From the NCBI RefSeq assembly GCF_002810445.1, contig NZ_NEXS01000003.1:62001-126000 (forward strand): 64,000 bases of DNA, given 5' to 3'. The position numbers were made by a program, and so were the translations under genes. Each line of letters begins with the position of its first letter. The stretch's first letter is position 1. Below, piece by piece: positions 1 through 8,592 of this stretch. Origin of the DNA: Advenella sp. S44 (GTDB lineage: Bacteria; Pseudomonadota; Gammaproteobacteria; Burkholderiales; Burkholderiaceae_B). The notes under the pieces were generated by a model, which ran no database searches, was not told the DNA's origin, and worked only from the letters and a program-made list of their open reading frames with translations.

Positions 1-294
1 CTGTTCCTCGCGAATCAGCTTCATGAAAGGAAGCTGTAAACCGAAGTTGCCGCCAATCACGCGTTGTATCAGGCCGGTATATGCCAGCCGGCAAAAACCC
101 TGCTCGGTTACGGCGCCGACGCCTGTGACGTGAAACAACGTCAATCTCTGTGGCGTGTGCGTGTCAAGGAAGCGTTGTTCAAGCGCCTGCAATATGCTTT
201 CAGGCACGCCGGTTCCGCCGTTGCCGCCCACGACAAGAACGTCGTCGTTCTTCACCAGATCGGCCGCTTCCTGCGCGGTCATCAGATTGATCAT
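1..294 (-). CDS. CoA-transferase family I, N-terminal part (cut by window edge)
   Basis: Reading leftward from an ATG at 294, 98 codons stay open to the window edge. The N-terminus (MINLMTAQEAADLVKNDD, then VVGGNGGTGVPESIL) is typical of acyl-CoA:acetate/3-ketoacid CoA-transferases (PF01144): a glycine-rich loop after the first strand, then a helix and a LTLFHVTGVG strand. An AGGAGA ribosome site precedes the ATG. The gene follows the acyl-CoA dehydrogenase gene on the same strand with a 12-bp gap, so the two are probably co-transcribed for activation and oxidation of a carboxylic acid. The catalytic glutamate lies beyond the window, so the exact subfamily (propionate, acetoacetate, malonate or other) cannot be told. 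Confidence 0.8.
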   Translation of the reverse strand, partial: MINLMTAQEAADLVKNDDVLVVGGNGGTGVPESILQALEQRFLDTHTPQRLTLFHVTGVGAVTEQGFCRLAYTGLIQRVIGGNFGLQLPFMKLIREEQ

Positions 295-306
295 GTCAGG
301 GATCTC

Positions 307-1449
307 CTATGCGAATTCTTTCTCAAGTTGACGCGCGATAATCAAGCGCTGGATCTGATTCGTGCCTTCATAGATCTGCGCCAGCCGAAGATCGCGGAAA
401 ATCCGTTCGATGCGATATTCCTTCGAATAGCCGTTGCCCCCATGGATTTGCAGGGAGTTCGACGCATGTTTTATCGCCATGTCCGTTGTGAACAATTTGG
501 CATGTGCTGCTTCTTTTGCTATGGGTAACCCGGCGTCGTGAAGACGGGCAGCGTGATGGATCAGCAATCGGGCGGCGGAAATATCTGTGGACATATCGGC
601 CAGCATGAACTGCACCGCCTGGAATTTGATAATCGGCGAATTAAACTGTCTGCGTGTCTGGGCGTACGAAATTGCGTCTTCCATAGCGGCCTGCGCCATT
701 CCCAGCGCCATGGACGACATCATAAGCCGTGAAAAATTGAAGTTTCTCATCGCCATTTTGAACGCCTGATGTTCTGGTCCGATGCAATGGTCTATCGGTA
801 CCCGCACGCTGTCAAAAATAACCTGGCAGTCTTCGAGGCCATGCATGCCTAATAGCTCTTCAGATTTTCCGCGTATGACGCCTGGCCTGTCGGTTTCCAC
901 CAATATGCAACTGATGCCTTTATGACCGGCGTTTTTATCTGTTTTTGCGAACACCATGATAAAGTCGGCTATTTGCCCAAACGTCACCCAGGCCTTGACT
1001 CCATTGATGACATACTCATCGCCGTCGCGCTCGGCTGTTGTACGCATTGCAGCAACATCCGAGCCGTGGTCCGGCTCCGTGGCGGCAGAAGCAGGCAGAA
1101 TCGAGCCATCAAGAACACCGGGAATAAATGATTTCTGAAAGTCATTGCCATGTTCTTGTAGAAATAGGGCTGCTTCGACAGGTAGCGCATACGCATTGCC
1201 AAGTGCGCCGGAGCCACGCGCAATTTCTTCCATGGCAATACAAGTGGCCATGGTACCTAAATCGCTACCACCCCCGGACTCCGCCAGGCCGGCGCCAAAC
1301 AGTCCCATATCAGCGAGCCCTTGATAAAGCTGGCGCGGGAAGCAGTCATTCCGGTCAATGTCTGCGGCGGCAGGCATGACGGCATGTTCGACGTAACGAC
1401 GTACGGAATCACGGAGCTGTCGCTGCTCCTCGGTATAAAAAGTGTCCAA
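307..1449 (-). CDS. Acyl-CoA dehydrogenase
   Basis: 380-residue FAD flavoprotein of the acyl-CoA dehydrogenase family, expected to oxidise an acyl-CoA to the 2-enoyl-CoA and pass electrons to ETF. Seen: N-terminal helical domain, middle beta domain with the PASAATEPDHGSD substrate/FAD segment, and C-terminal helical domain with IHGGNGYSKEY and the catalytic-base motif IYEGTNQIQR near residue 366. The start is a TTG with GGGAG seven bases upstream; no better ATG exists in frame. Length is normal for the family. It sits just before a CoA-transferase gene, and a perfect ATTTGATCAAAT palindrome lies about 25 bp upstream. The substrate cannot be read from the sequence; a short or branched acyl chain is only a guess. 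Confidence 0.9.
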   Translation of the reverse strand: MDTFYTEEQRQLRDSVRRYVEHAVMPAAADIDRNDCFPRQLYQGLADMGLFGAGLAESGGGSDLGTMATCIAMEEIARGSGALGNAYALPVEAALFLQEHGNDFQKSFIPGVLDGSILPASAATEPDHGSDVAAMRTTAERDGDEYVINGVKAWVTFGQIADFIMVFAKTDKNAGHKGISCILVETDRPGVIRGKSEELLGMHGLEDCQVIFDSVRVPIDHCIGPEHQAFKMAMRNFNFSRLMMSSMALGMAQAAMEDAISYAQTRRQFNSPIIKFQAVQFMLADMSTDISAARLLIHHAARLHDAGLPIAKEAAHAKLFTTDMAIKHASNSLQIHGGNGYSKEYRIERIFRDLRLAQIYEGTNQIQRLIIARQLEKEFA

Positions 1450-1474
1450 AGTGCATCTCCCTGAATTGAGAATA

Positions 1475-1486
1475 ATTTGATCAAAT
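1475..1486. promoter_or_regulatory. ATTTGATCAAAT palindrome, candidate operator
   Basis: A perfect 12-bp palindrome just upstream of the acyl-CoA dehydrogenase start and overlapping nothing essential of the tautomerase gene except its last bases. The same core recurs at 1934-1939 and 1963-1972 in the divergent promoter, suggesting one regulator for both transcripts. The regulator is not identified. Confidence 0.4.
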
Positions 1487-1488
1487 AT

Positions 1489-1875
1489 TTAGGTATTTAT
1501 GTGATTTTTGGATTCGAGTATCCCGCCATGTGAAACTTCGCTGGGATCGCGATCCAGAAAATACACAACAATCTGCTTGGGCGAAGTGGTGTCATACGCG
1601 AGCATCGTCGCTTCGGTAATGCGTGCTGCGGCTACCATTCGGTCTGTTTCGGTTCGCATGAACGCATGGATTTTGATGAAAATGCGATTGACGGACGCTT
1701 TATCGTGAAATCGTCCCGCGTGGCCGTACCCACGTGCGCTTACATCAAAAAAATAGATTGATACGATGGATCGAGAAATGTCGTACGCCATGCATAAACT
1801 TTCGGTTAAGAGTTCTGTTGCAACTTCTCTTTGTGCGGACGTGGCTTCGAAATCAAATACTTCTATGAATGGCAT
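1489..1875 (-). CDS. Tautomerase-superfamily protein (4-oxalocrotonate tautomerase-like)
   Basis: The start at 1875 gives 128 residues beginning MPFIEVFDF. Tautomerases use the amino group of Pro1, exposed after Met removal, as catalytic base, so a start placing Pro second is decisive; AGGAGG lies directly upstream. An open frame extends 24 codons further upstream but would bury the proline. The length, about twice a 4-OT monomer, and two beta-alpha-beta halves (IVSIYFFDV and KQIVVYFLDRDP as hydrophobic strands) fit a fused two-unit tautomerase such as the CaaD or MSAD type. It lies between the acyl-CoA dehydrogenase gene and the divergent lyase/TRAP cluster. Substrate unknown; probably an enol or keto acid of the same pathway. 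Confidence 0.7.
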   Translation of the reverse strand: MPFIEVFDFEATSAQREVATELLTESLCMAYDISRSIVSIYFFDVSARGYGHAGRFHDKASVNRIFIKIHAFMRTETDRMVAAARITEATMLAYDTTSPKQIVVYFLDRDPSEVSHGGILESKNHINT

Positions 1876-1930
1876 ATTGCCTCCTGCTGCTTTTGTTTTG
1901 TCTGAAAATTTATTGACAAGCATAATAATA

Positions 1931-1972
1931 TGATGATCAAATGTCAATTAATAACTAAGATATTTGATCAAA
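1931..1972. promoter_or_regulatory. Divergent promoter region with TGATCA/TTTGATCAAA repeats
   Basis: The AT-rich 128-bp gap between the tautomerase gene and the lyase gene carries TGATCA (1934-1939, within ATGATCAAAT) and TTTGATCAAA (1963-1972), the same core as the palindrome at 1475-1486. Two sites about 29 bp apart between divergent starts suggest binding by a dimeric regulator that controls both directions. This is inference from repetition; no regulator gene next to it is intact. Confidence 0.4.
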
Positions 1973-2003
1973 ATAATCATATCAGAGTAGGAGGAATGAA
2001 CCG

Positions 2004-2888
2004 ATGGCGGATTTTCGAGGCAATTACACGGTGATGGTCACACCCTTTGACGAGGCTGGAAAGGTGGACGAGGGCGGCTTGCGCCGCTTTGTCGACTGGC
2101 AGATCGCCGAAGGCGTGCAAGGTCTGATTCCACTTGGCAGCACGGGGGAGTTTCTGTCCATGACGCGTGCAGAGCGTACTCAGGTGGCATCGGTTGTTAT
2201 TCAGCAGGCTGCAGGCCGCGTGCCGGTGCTGGTCGGCACGGCAGCGGAGTGGACGGATGAGGCAGTCGATATGAGTCGGGAAGCCGAAAGGCTAGGAGCG
2301 GACGGCGTGATGATTGTGCCTCCCTTTTACTCATCTCCGACAGAAGACGAAATTTTTATCCATTACGAACGGATCGCTCAGGTCATGAGTATTCCGATCA
2401 TGGTGTATAACAACCCTAGTACTTCCAATGTGGACTTGAGTGCGCAGCTGGTCGCTCGTTTATCGCACATTGACAATGTTTCCTATATCAAGGAATCTAG
2501 TGGAGATGTCACTCGTACCACGCGCATCCTTGACTTATGTGGCGACAGGATCACCGTATTCGCGGGCTATCATCCCTGGGAAAGCTACTTGGTCGGGGCG
2601 CAGGGATACGTGTCTGTCTTCTCTAATATCGCCCCCCGATTATCGACCGAATTGTTCAACGCGACGGTCGAACGTAAGGATCCCGAGACCGGTCGTCAAA
2701 TCTACCATCGCGTACTCCCGTTGCTGGATGCATTAAGTGGGGATCTGTATGTATCGGCGACCAAAGCGGCACTGAACCTGATCGGTATGCCGGTTGGAGA
2801 GCCGAGAGCACCACGCTTGCCATTACCCGCCTGCCGACTGGCTCCACTCAAATCAGTCCTGAACGGATTGGGTCTTATCGAAAACTGA
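2004..2888 (+). CDS. Dihydrodipicolinate synthase/N-acetylneuraminate lyase family aldolase
   Basis: 294-residue class I aldolase or dehydratase of the DapA/NanA family (TIM barrel). Seen: carboxylate-binding GSTGEF near residue 48, the tyrosine of MVYNNPSTS near 135, and the Schiff-base lysine in SYIKESSGD near 164. AGGAGG precedes the ATG. It heads a plus-strand run with the TRAP genes and an AllA-like gene and is not next to lysine or sialic acid genes, so it is more likely a catabolic 2-keto acid aldolase or dehydratase than DapA. The C-terminal 40 residues (GMPVGEPRAPRLPL and onward) are typical of the catabolic members. Substrate not assignable. Confidence 0.85.
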   Translation: MADFRGNYTVMVTPFDEAGKVDEGGLRRFVDWQIAEGVQGLIPLGSTGEFLSMTRAERTQVASVVIQQAAGRVPVLVGTAAEWTDEAVDMSREAERLGADGVMIVPPFYSSPTEDEIFIHYERIAQVMSIPIMVYNNPSTSNVDLSAQLVARLSHIDNVSYIKESSGDVTRTTRILDLCGDRITVFAGYHPWESYLVGAQGYVSVFSNIAPRLSTELFNATVERKDPETGRQIYHRVLPLLDALSGDLYVSATKAALNLIGMPVGEPRAPRLPLPACRLAPLKSVLNGLGLIEN

Positions 2889-2983
2889 AGCATTTTGTCA
2901 GCGCCGTTGACGAAATAATCTGTGCGCAAAAAGCCGGCAGATGTCGGGCCGGCCTGCTTTATTCAATAAAAGGAGAGTTGGAG

Positions 2984-3976
2984 ATGAAAGTGCTCAAGAC
3001 GAGTTTGACTCACGCGCTGTTGGCGTTACTGGCGCTATATATGATTTCTATAGCGCCAGCTCGTGCCGCCGATATCGTTCTCAAGGCCAGTCATAATGCT
3101 AACCAGGATGAACCGTACCACTCCGGGATGGAACGCATGGGGGAACTCCTGAAGCAGAAGACAGGAGACAAGGCCGAAATTCAGGTATTTGCGAATGCAC
3201 AACTGGGCGATGAAATGGAAAGTGTCCAGGGAACCCAGTTGGGTATTGTCGATATCGCCGTTACTGCCAATGAAGTGATGGCCAATTTTGCCCCTGATAT
3301 GAGCGTGTTCGGCCTGCCCTACCTGTTTAAAGATGCGGAGCATATGGATCGCGCCGTTGGTTCCAAACAGGTACATGACCAAGTCGACCAGATCCTGACC
3401 GCCAAAGGATATCGATTGCTGGGCATTTTCTTTGCAGGCACCCGTCACATTATGTCAAAACGGCCAATAGGATCGATCAACGATATAAAAGGCATGAAGA
3501 TCCGTACTTTGAATAATCCGATCCATATCGAAGCATTCAAAAGCTTTGGCGCTAACCCCACTCCCATGCCGTATACCGAGCTTTATGGGGCTTTGGAAAC
3601 GGGTGTGGTCGATGGCGCGGAGGCAGCCAATACCAATTATCACTCCCGTAAATTTTACGAAGTCGCGCCAAACTGGGCAATGACGGGCTGGATAGAAATG
3701 GTTTCGCCTGTTGTCATTGGTGCGGCGAAGTTCGATTCATTACCCAAAGATATTCAAACTGCATTACTTGAAGCAGGCGCAGAGGCGTCGAAAATGGAAC
3801 GCAAAGTGTATCGCGATAGCGACCAACAGCGCCTGGCGCAATTGAAACAACTGAAAGTCAATATTACTCACCCGGATATTGAGGCTTTCCGTTCTGCCTC
3901 GCAAAAGATCTACGAGAGCTATGTCAAGACGGACGGGCAAAAACAATTACTACAGACTATCCGAACTATGGACTAA
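2984..3976 (+). CDS. TRAP transporter substrate-binding protein (DctP family)
   Basis: 330-residue periplasmic receptor. The ATG at 2984 has AGGAGAG six bases upstream; a TTG two codons earlier is less likely. A Sec signal (LLALLALYMISIAPARA) is followed by the mature start ADIVLKASHNANQDEPYH. Family marks are GTQLGIVDIAVTA, LPYLFKDAEHMD, the ligand-carboxylate arginine in GMKIRTLNNPIH and the TELYGALETGVVDGAE block. It is followed by the small and large permease genes, so it forms a complete TRAP system for an organic acid. The ligand is not known; the neighbouring lyase and AllA-like enzyme suggest a keto or hydroxy acid, possibly a ureido acid. Confidence 0.9.
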   Translation: MKVLKTSLTHALLALLALYMISIAPARAADIVLKASHNANQDEPYHSGMERMGELLKQKTGDKAEIQVFANAQLGDEMESVQGTQLGIVDIAVTANEVMANFAPDMSVFGLPYLFKDAEHMDRAVGSKQVHDQVDQILTAKGYRLLGIFFAGTRHIMSKRPIGSINDIKGMKIRTLNNPIHIEAFKSFGANPTPMPYTELYGALETGVVDGAEAANTNYHSRKFYEVAPNWAMTGWIEMVSPVVIGAAKFDSLPKDIQTALLEAGAEASKMERKVYRDSDQQRLAQLKQLKVNITHPDIEAFRSASQKIYESYVKTDGQKQLLQTIRTMD

Positions 3977-3993
3977 AAGAAGGAGCAGGCAGA

Positions 3994-4515
3994 ATGAAAT
4001 CACATCTACAGGAATTTGCGCGCTGGGTAAACAGATTACAGCAATTGATGTCGGCGATTGTGGTTGTCCTGTTCACCGTTATGATGGGTGTTGTCCTTTT
4101 ACAGATCGGCAGCCGCTATCTTTTGAGTTATGCCACTGCCTGGGCAACGGAACTATCGACATTCTGCCAAGTGTGGCTCGTCCTGCTGGGAGCTGGTGTC
4201 GCCATGGCCCGCAACCAGCACATGGCAATCGATTTGTTGCCGGCCATGCTCCCGCTTCGTTATGCTCGTATCGCCAGTATCCTGATTGCGCTCGTTGTTC
4301 TATTGTTTTTGGGGATGATGGCTTATGGCAGCATTCCGTTGGTCAGACTGGGTACGGTACAGTCTTCTCCTGCCATGGGGGTGCCCCTGTGGCTGGTCTA
4401 TGCGTGTCTGCCTATCGGTGCCGCGTACATTGCGCTTGAACTGGTGGTCTCGGTTGTGCGACGCTGGGACAATCCGTTTGCCGCTCCCGAAATCGTCGAT
4501 GTAGAGGTGGCATGA
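3994..4515 (+). CDS. TRAP transporter small permease (DctQ family)
   Basis: 173-residue membrane protein with four predicted helices (residues about 20-42, 55-75, 92-112 and 133-155), the DctQ layout. AAGGAG precedes the ATG. WATELSTFCQVWLVLLGAG matches the conserved EE/ELS-W segment of the family. The last codon overlaps the large permease start (ATGA), indicating translational coupling and a fixed stoichiometry. It works with the receptor upstream and DctM downstream in Na+- or H+-driven uptake. Confidence 0.88.
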   Translation: MKSHLQEFARWVNRLQQLMSAIVVVLFTVMMGVVLLQIGSRYLLSYATAWATELSTFCQVWLVLLGAGVAMARNQHMAIDLLPAMLPLRYARIASILIALVVLLFLGMMAYGSIPLVRLGTVQSSPAMGVPLWLVYACLPIGAAYIALELVVSVVRRWDNPFAAPEIVDVEVA

Positions 4516-5801
4516 TGAGCATGATCATGATCTGTTTTCTAGGTTTTCTGGCTCTTGGCGTGCCGCTCGTCTTTGTATTGGGGGCTGCGGCGATGATCAC
4601 GTTGTTGGTGACGACCGACGTTCCCCTGACCCTGATCAGTCAGCGCATGTTCGCCGGATTGAATTCGTTTACGCTGATGGCGATTCCGTTCTTTATTTTT
4701 GCCGGTGTCATCATGGATGCGGGAGGCATCTCGCGCCGCATTGTCGATTTTTCGTCTGCGCTGATCGGCTGGATGACAGGAAGCTTGTTGCACGTGGCCT
4801 GCGTCACATCAGCGGGCCTGGCTGCGGTATCCGGATCAGGTTCGGCGGATGTCGCGGCTGTATCCTCCATTATGCAGCCTCAATTGCGACGCCGTCGATA
4901 TGATGTCGATTTTTCTGCGGCAATGATCGCGTGCGCGGGAGCGATGGCACAGGTCATTCCGCCAAGTTTGACGATGGTTGTCATCGCTGTCATCGGCAAT
5001 ATGTCGATTGGCGCTTTGTTTCTATCGGGAGTGGTGCCGGGGTTGCTGTGTATCGGGCTTTTGCTGATTGTGTCATACTTCTTTGCGCGAAAAGGGGGCG
5101 CGCAATACAAGGAAGCGGAGCCCTTTTCATTTGTCAAGCTGCTACGGGCCACCTATGCCGCGCTACCGGCCTTCGGCATGCCTGTACTTATCGTAGGCGG
5201 TATTATCGGCGGTATCTTCACGCCGACCGAAGCGGCTGCCATGGCGGGCTTCTATGGCATGCTTGTCGGTCTGATTATATACCGTGAACTGAAACTCAGC
5301 GATCTTCCGCAACTCGTCCTGCGGGCAGCCTCGCTGTCGGCAGCCGTCATGCTGATCATTGGCACCGCTACCGTGTTTTCGTGGCTGGTTGCTAATGCTA
5401 ACGTACCAACCATGTTGGCAAGCTGGCTGCGTAGCGTATCGGAGAGTCCGCTGATGTTTTTACTTTTCGTCAACGGCTTGTTCCTGCTGATTGGCATGTT
5501 CATGGAGACCATTGCCGCCATTCTTATTGTTGCTCCTGTGCTGTTGCCGATTGCCGCCAGCTTTGGCATTGATCCGATTCACTTTGCCTTGGTTGTCGTA
5601 TTCAATTGTGCACTTGGCACTGTCACGCCACCGTATGGCATCTGCCTTCTGGTGGCATCAACCGTGGCCAACCGATCGCCAATCCAGGTATGGAAAAAAT
5701 CATTTCCGCCCATATTAGCCATGGTCGTGGTATTAGCACTTATTACCTTTTTCCCTGAAATGTCACTGTGGTTGCCGAGATCAGCCGGCTTATTGAACTG
5801 A
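4512..5801 (+). CDS. TRAP transporter large permease (DctM family)
   Basis: 429 residues, about 12 hydrophobic segments, the transport subunit of the TRAP system. Family motifs seen: MAIPFFIFAGVIMDAGG near residue 57, SGSGSADVAA near 108, IPPSLTMVVIAV near 150, and FTPTEAAAMAGFYG near 237. The start ATG overlaps the dctQ stop. Length is normal. The next gene (AllA-like) starts 10 bp after the stop, so it belongs to the same transcript. Confidence 0.92.
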   Translation: MMSMIMICFLGFLALGVPLVFVLGAAAMITLLVTTDVPLTLISQRMFAGLNSFTLMAIPFFIFAGVIMDAGGISRRIVDFSSALIGWMTGSLLHVACVTSAGLAAVSGSGSADVAAVSSIMQPQLRRRRYDVDFSAAMIACAGAMAQVIPPSLTMVVIAVIGNMSIGALFLSGVVPGLLCIGLLLIVSYFFARKGGAQYKEAEPFSFVKLLRATYAALPAFGMPVLIVGGIIGGIFTPTEAAAMAGFYGMLVGLIIYRELKLSDLPQLVLRAASLSAAVMLIIGTATVFSWLVANANVPTMLASWLRSVSESPLMFLLFVNGLFLLIGMFMETIAAILIVAPVLLPIAASFGIDPIHFALVVVFNCALGTVTPPYGICLLVASTVANRSPIQVWKKSFPPILAMVVVLALITFFPEMSLWLPRSAGLLN

Positions 5802-5811
5802 GCAGACAAAT

Positions 5812-6315
5812 ATGAATTTCAGGACTTTGAGGATAGAGCCACTTACACACAGCGAATTTTCCCCGTATGGCGATGTTATCGAGGTGCATGGCGCGACACA
5901 GCATTTCACGATCAATGACGGTAATACGGAGCGCTACCATGATTTGGCGCGGCTTGACCCCGGCCCGGAAGGCAAGGTCATTGTCTCCATTTTTCGCGGC
6001 CAGCCGCACAAGGCGCCAATCGAAATCAGCATGCTGGAGCGACATCCATTAGGCAGCCAGACTTTTATGCCACTCTCCGGGAAACCCTATCTCGCTGTTG
6101 TAGCACGGCCTGACGCAGAGCCTGAGATCGAAGCTGTACGCGTTTTTTTGTGTCAGGGGAACCAGGGTGTGAACTACGCAGCTGGTGTCTGGCATCATCC
6201 TTTATTGGCTCTTGAGGTCGTTTGCGATTTTCTTGTTATCGACCGCAGCGGCCCGGGCAATAACTGTGATTTCGCCCGCTTAGTACAGCCGGGACTGATC
6301 ATTTCATCTTCGTGA
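5812..6315 (+). CDS. allA: Ureidoglycolate lyase family protein (AllA-like)
   Basis: 167-residue cupin-like protein of PF04115, whose reference enzyme splits ureidoglycolate into glyoxylate and urea. Seen: N-terminal LTHSEFSPYGDVIE, the HPLGSQTFMPLSGKPYLAVVA core, and the signature VNYAAGVWHHPLLALE. It ends the lyase/TRAP run. No allantoinase or allantoate amidohydrolase is nearby, so a role in purine breakdown is uncertain; the enzyme may act on another ureido or 2-hydroxy acid imported by the TRAP system. Family membership is firm, the substrate inferred. Confidence 0.8.
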   Translation: MNFRTLRIEPLTHSEFSPYGDVIEVHGATQHFTINDGNTERYHDLARLDPGPEGKVIVSIFRGQPHKAPIEISMLERHPLGSQTFMPLSGKPYLAVVARPDAEPEIEAVRVFLCQGNQGVNYAAGVWHHPLLALEVVCDFLVIDRSGPGNNCDFARLVQPGLIISSS

Positions 6316-6316
6316 G

Positions 6317-6478
6317 CAGTACACGGCTACCGTGGTGCTTAACAGCGCGCCATTTAGCACGCTGTCATGCTTGCTCCAATCAACCCGCGTTGCGGGGCAC
6401 GGGCGTATTGAGCAACTGCTGCTCCCACAAGAACGCAATGCCGCTGCCGGCGACATGCTGGACAAGCACTTCGCTTAG
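6317..6478 (+). pseudogene. Possible remnant of a GntR/FCD regulator C-terminus
   Basis: In the 409-bp gap after the AllA-like gene, the frame from 6317 to a TAG at 6476 reads like the end of an FCD-domain regulator: GHGRIEQLLLPQERNAAAGD then MLDKHFA, comparable with the usual EHRAIL..L..RD..AA..LL..H ending. No start or DNA-binding part remains. The rest of the gap (to 6724) holds nothing recognisable. Weak call based only on the shape of the last helices. Confidence 0.22.
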
Positions 6479-6724
6479 CTCGGCGGGGTTGAAAGAAAAG
6501 AATACAGTTTGTCGATTTTTACATAGAGAAGTTCTTTTGTACCGTCGCTGTGAAACAAGGTAAAGCCCAGTTATATGCATAATTTACTGTTGTTATGTTC
6601 CGGTCATGAAAAGAAAATGCAGTCGCTTAAGTGCTGAGTAGCCCGATTTCGATGGCGTTTTATCCCGAAATCGGCCTGAGATTTTCAAACTGATCAGCAC
6701 CAATAACACCTTATGTACACCAGA

Positions 6725-7732
6725 TTACTGTTTTATTTTTTCAAACCCTATCCGTTCCGTGGTTTCGCGCCACGCAGAGATGTCCTGCTTGATCTGCTCT
6801 CCATACGCCTGTGGGGTAGTCGCAGCAGGAAATACGCCCAGCCTTTCAAAAGTTTTTTTCACGTTTGAGTCATTGAGTGCAGCATTTAGCGCTGCGTTCA
6901 AGGTTGTGACGACCGAAGGTGGTGTGTTGGCAGGGGATACGACACCGTACCAGGTGGGGTTATTCAAATCCGGGAGGCCTGCCTCAGTGTACGTGGGCAC
7001 GTCGGGCAGATCATTGAGACGCGCTTCGGACTGGACTGCCAATGCGCAAAATTTTCCGTCTTTAACGTGCGATAGAGCCGAACTCACGCTATCGAACACG
7101 GCGTCGATTTGGCCCGAATAGAGATCGTTAATAGCCGGAGCCAGTCCTTTATAGGGGACGTGAAGCATTTGCGTGCCTGTCGCTGCCTGAAAACGCATGC
7201 CCGTTAAGTGAGAGAGCGTGCCCGTACCCGCTGAGCCAAAGGCAACTTTTCCCGGAGCGTTTTTAAGGTTGTCTACAAAAGTCTGCATCTTGCAGTCTGG
7301 TGCCATCTTATGTGATGTGATCAGGATGCCTGGGGATACTACAATCCGGCCAATCGGCGCGAAATCGCCTACGGGATCATACGTTAGCTTTTCGTAGATG
7401 CTCGGTGCGATAGCGTGAGTTGAAGCATTGGCGATCAAAAGTGTATATCCATCAGGCGCAGCCCGGCGTACTTTGGTCACAGCAATAGAGCCAGCAGCGC
7501 CGGCGCGATTCTCGATCACAATCGTTTGGCCCAGCTTTTTGCTCATCTCTACTTGAACAGTGCGAGCCGCGGTGTCGGCGGGGCCCCCTGGCGCCATCGG
7601 CACGACAAGTGTGATAGGCCGGTCAGGGTAGCTATCTGTCTGAGCGAGAACGGGGAAACTTGTGGCAAGCGGACTGGAAAGTACCAATAATAAAGCCGAC
7701 CTGATACTTGGTTTTTTAATGAGAGTATTCAT
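6725..7732 (-). CDS. Bug-family (TctC-type) tripartite tricarboxylate transporter receptor
   Basis: 335-residue periplasmic solute receptor. The ATG at 7732 has GGAGAAG seven bases upstream and is preferred to one five codons earlier. A signal peptide ends at about VLAQ, followed by YPDRPITLVVPMAPGGPADT, the classic Bug N-terminus. VIENRAGAAGSIA, GYTLLIANASTHA and PYKGLAPAINDL loops are also typical. No TctA/TctB membrane genes are present here, as is common for Bug receptors of Alcaligenaceae. It lies downstream of the broken enolase-superfamily gene and likely delivered that enzyme's acid substrate. Ligand unknown. Confidence 0.9.
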   Translation of the reverse strand: MNTLIKKPSIRSALLLVLSSPLATSFPVLAQTDSYPDRPITLVVPMAPGGPADTAARTVQVEMSKKLGQTIVIENRAGAAGSIAVTKVRRAAPDGYTLLIANASTHAIAPSIYEKLTYDPVGDFAPIGRIVVSPGILITSHKMAPDCKMQTFVDNLKNAPGKVAFGSAGTGTLSHLTGMRFQAATGTQMLHVPYKGLAPAINDLYSGQIDAVFDSVSSALSHVKDGKFCALAVQSEARLNDLPDVPTYTEAGLPDLNNPTWYGVVSPANTPPSVVTTLNAALNAALNDSNVKKTFERLGVFPAATTPQAYGEQIKQDISAWRETTERIGFEKIKQ

Positions 7733-8516
7733 TTTTGTCTTCTCCATACTGATTTTGTGTCAACGAAGCAGATAGCCATGCCCATCACGACCAGCATTCA
7801 TTGCTTCGTCTGGTGAATTGACCTGGGCATCTTTCAGTTGTTCGTAATCTGGGGTAAAACCCAGTCCGGGGCCTTTGGGTATTTCCATACGGCCATTAAT
7901 CGGATCTGGCGTGCCGACGAAAAACCGCTTGCCAGTCTGCCACATCCCGTAGTGAAACTCGACGGGCCCGCCATTCATCACACCAGCCAGTAGATGCATA
8001 TTAAAAATGGGCCAGCCGCCTCCGTTTGACATGGGCAAGTTGAAAGCTTGTGCCAGGTGTGCCACTTTCAGGGATTCTGTGTAGCCTCCGTTGTAAAGCA
8101 CATTTGGCTGTATTACGTCTACGGATTGATTGACGATCAGCTCCCGATAGCGCCAACGGTGTCCTTCCATTTGTCCAGCAGCGATAGGAATCGAAGTATG
8201 CTGACGTAAGTCTGCAAGCGCGCGGGCATCGTTCTGCTGAATGGGTTCTTCAAACCACGTAAGATTGCACTCTTCGATCTCACTGCACAATAGCCGTGCT
8301 TCATGGAGGTTGAAATAGCAGTTGGCGTCAATCATCAGCTGTACGTTCGGTCCGATCGCATCCCGGGCGGCCCTCACTCGTCGCGCATCGTCCTGCCATG
8401 TCCGGGACGGTTCGCCCACGACCATTTTGAGAGCTCGGTGTCCTTCTGCCACGAATTTACGTCCATATTCGGCTAGCTGATCTTCGTCGAAGAACGGATA
8501 TCCGAAGGTAGTATAC

Positions 8517-8520
8517 GTAT
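8517..8520. repeat. Target-site duplication, left copy (GTAT)
   Basis: GTAT directly abuts the left end of the insertion sequence and is repeated at 9708-9711. A 4-bp duplication is what the IS407 group of the IS3 family makes. Confidence 0.85.
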
Positions 8521-8592
8521 TGTAACTATCCCCTAAAATAATACAGCTGAAGCGTAGAATTTTTCTTACACTAAGAAAAAAGGATTTTTACG

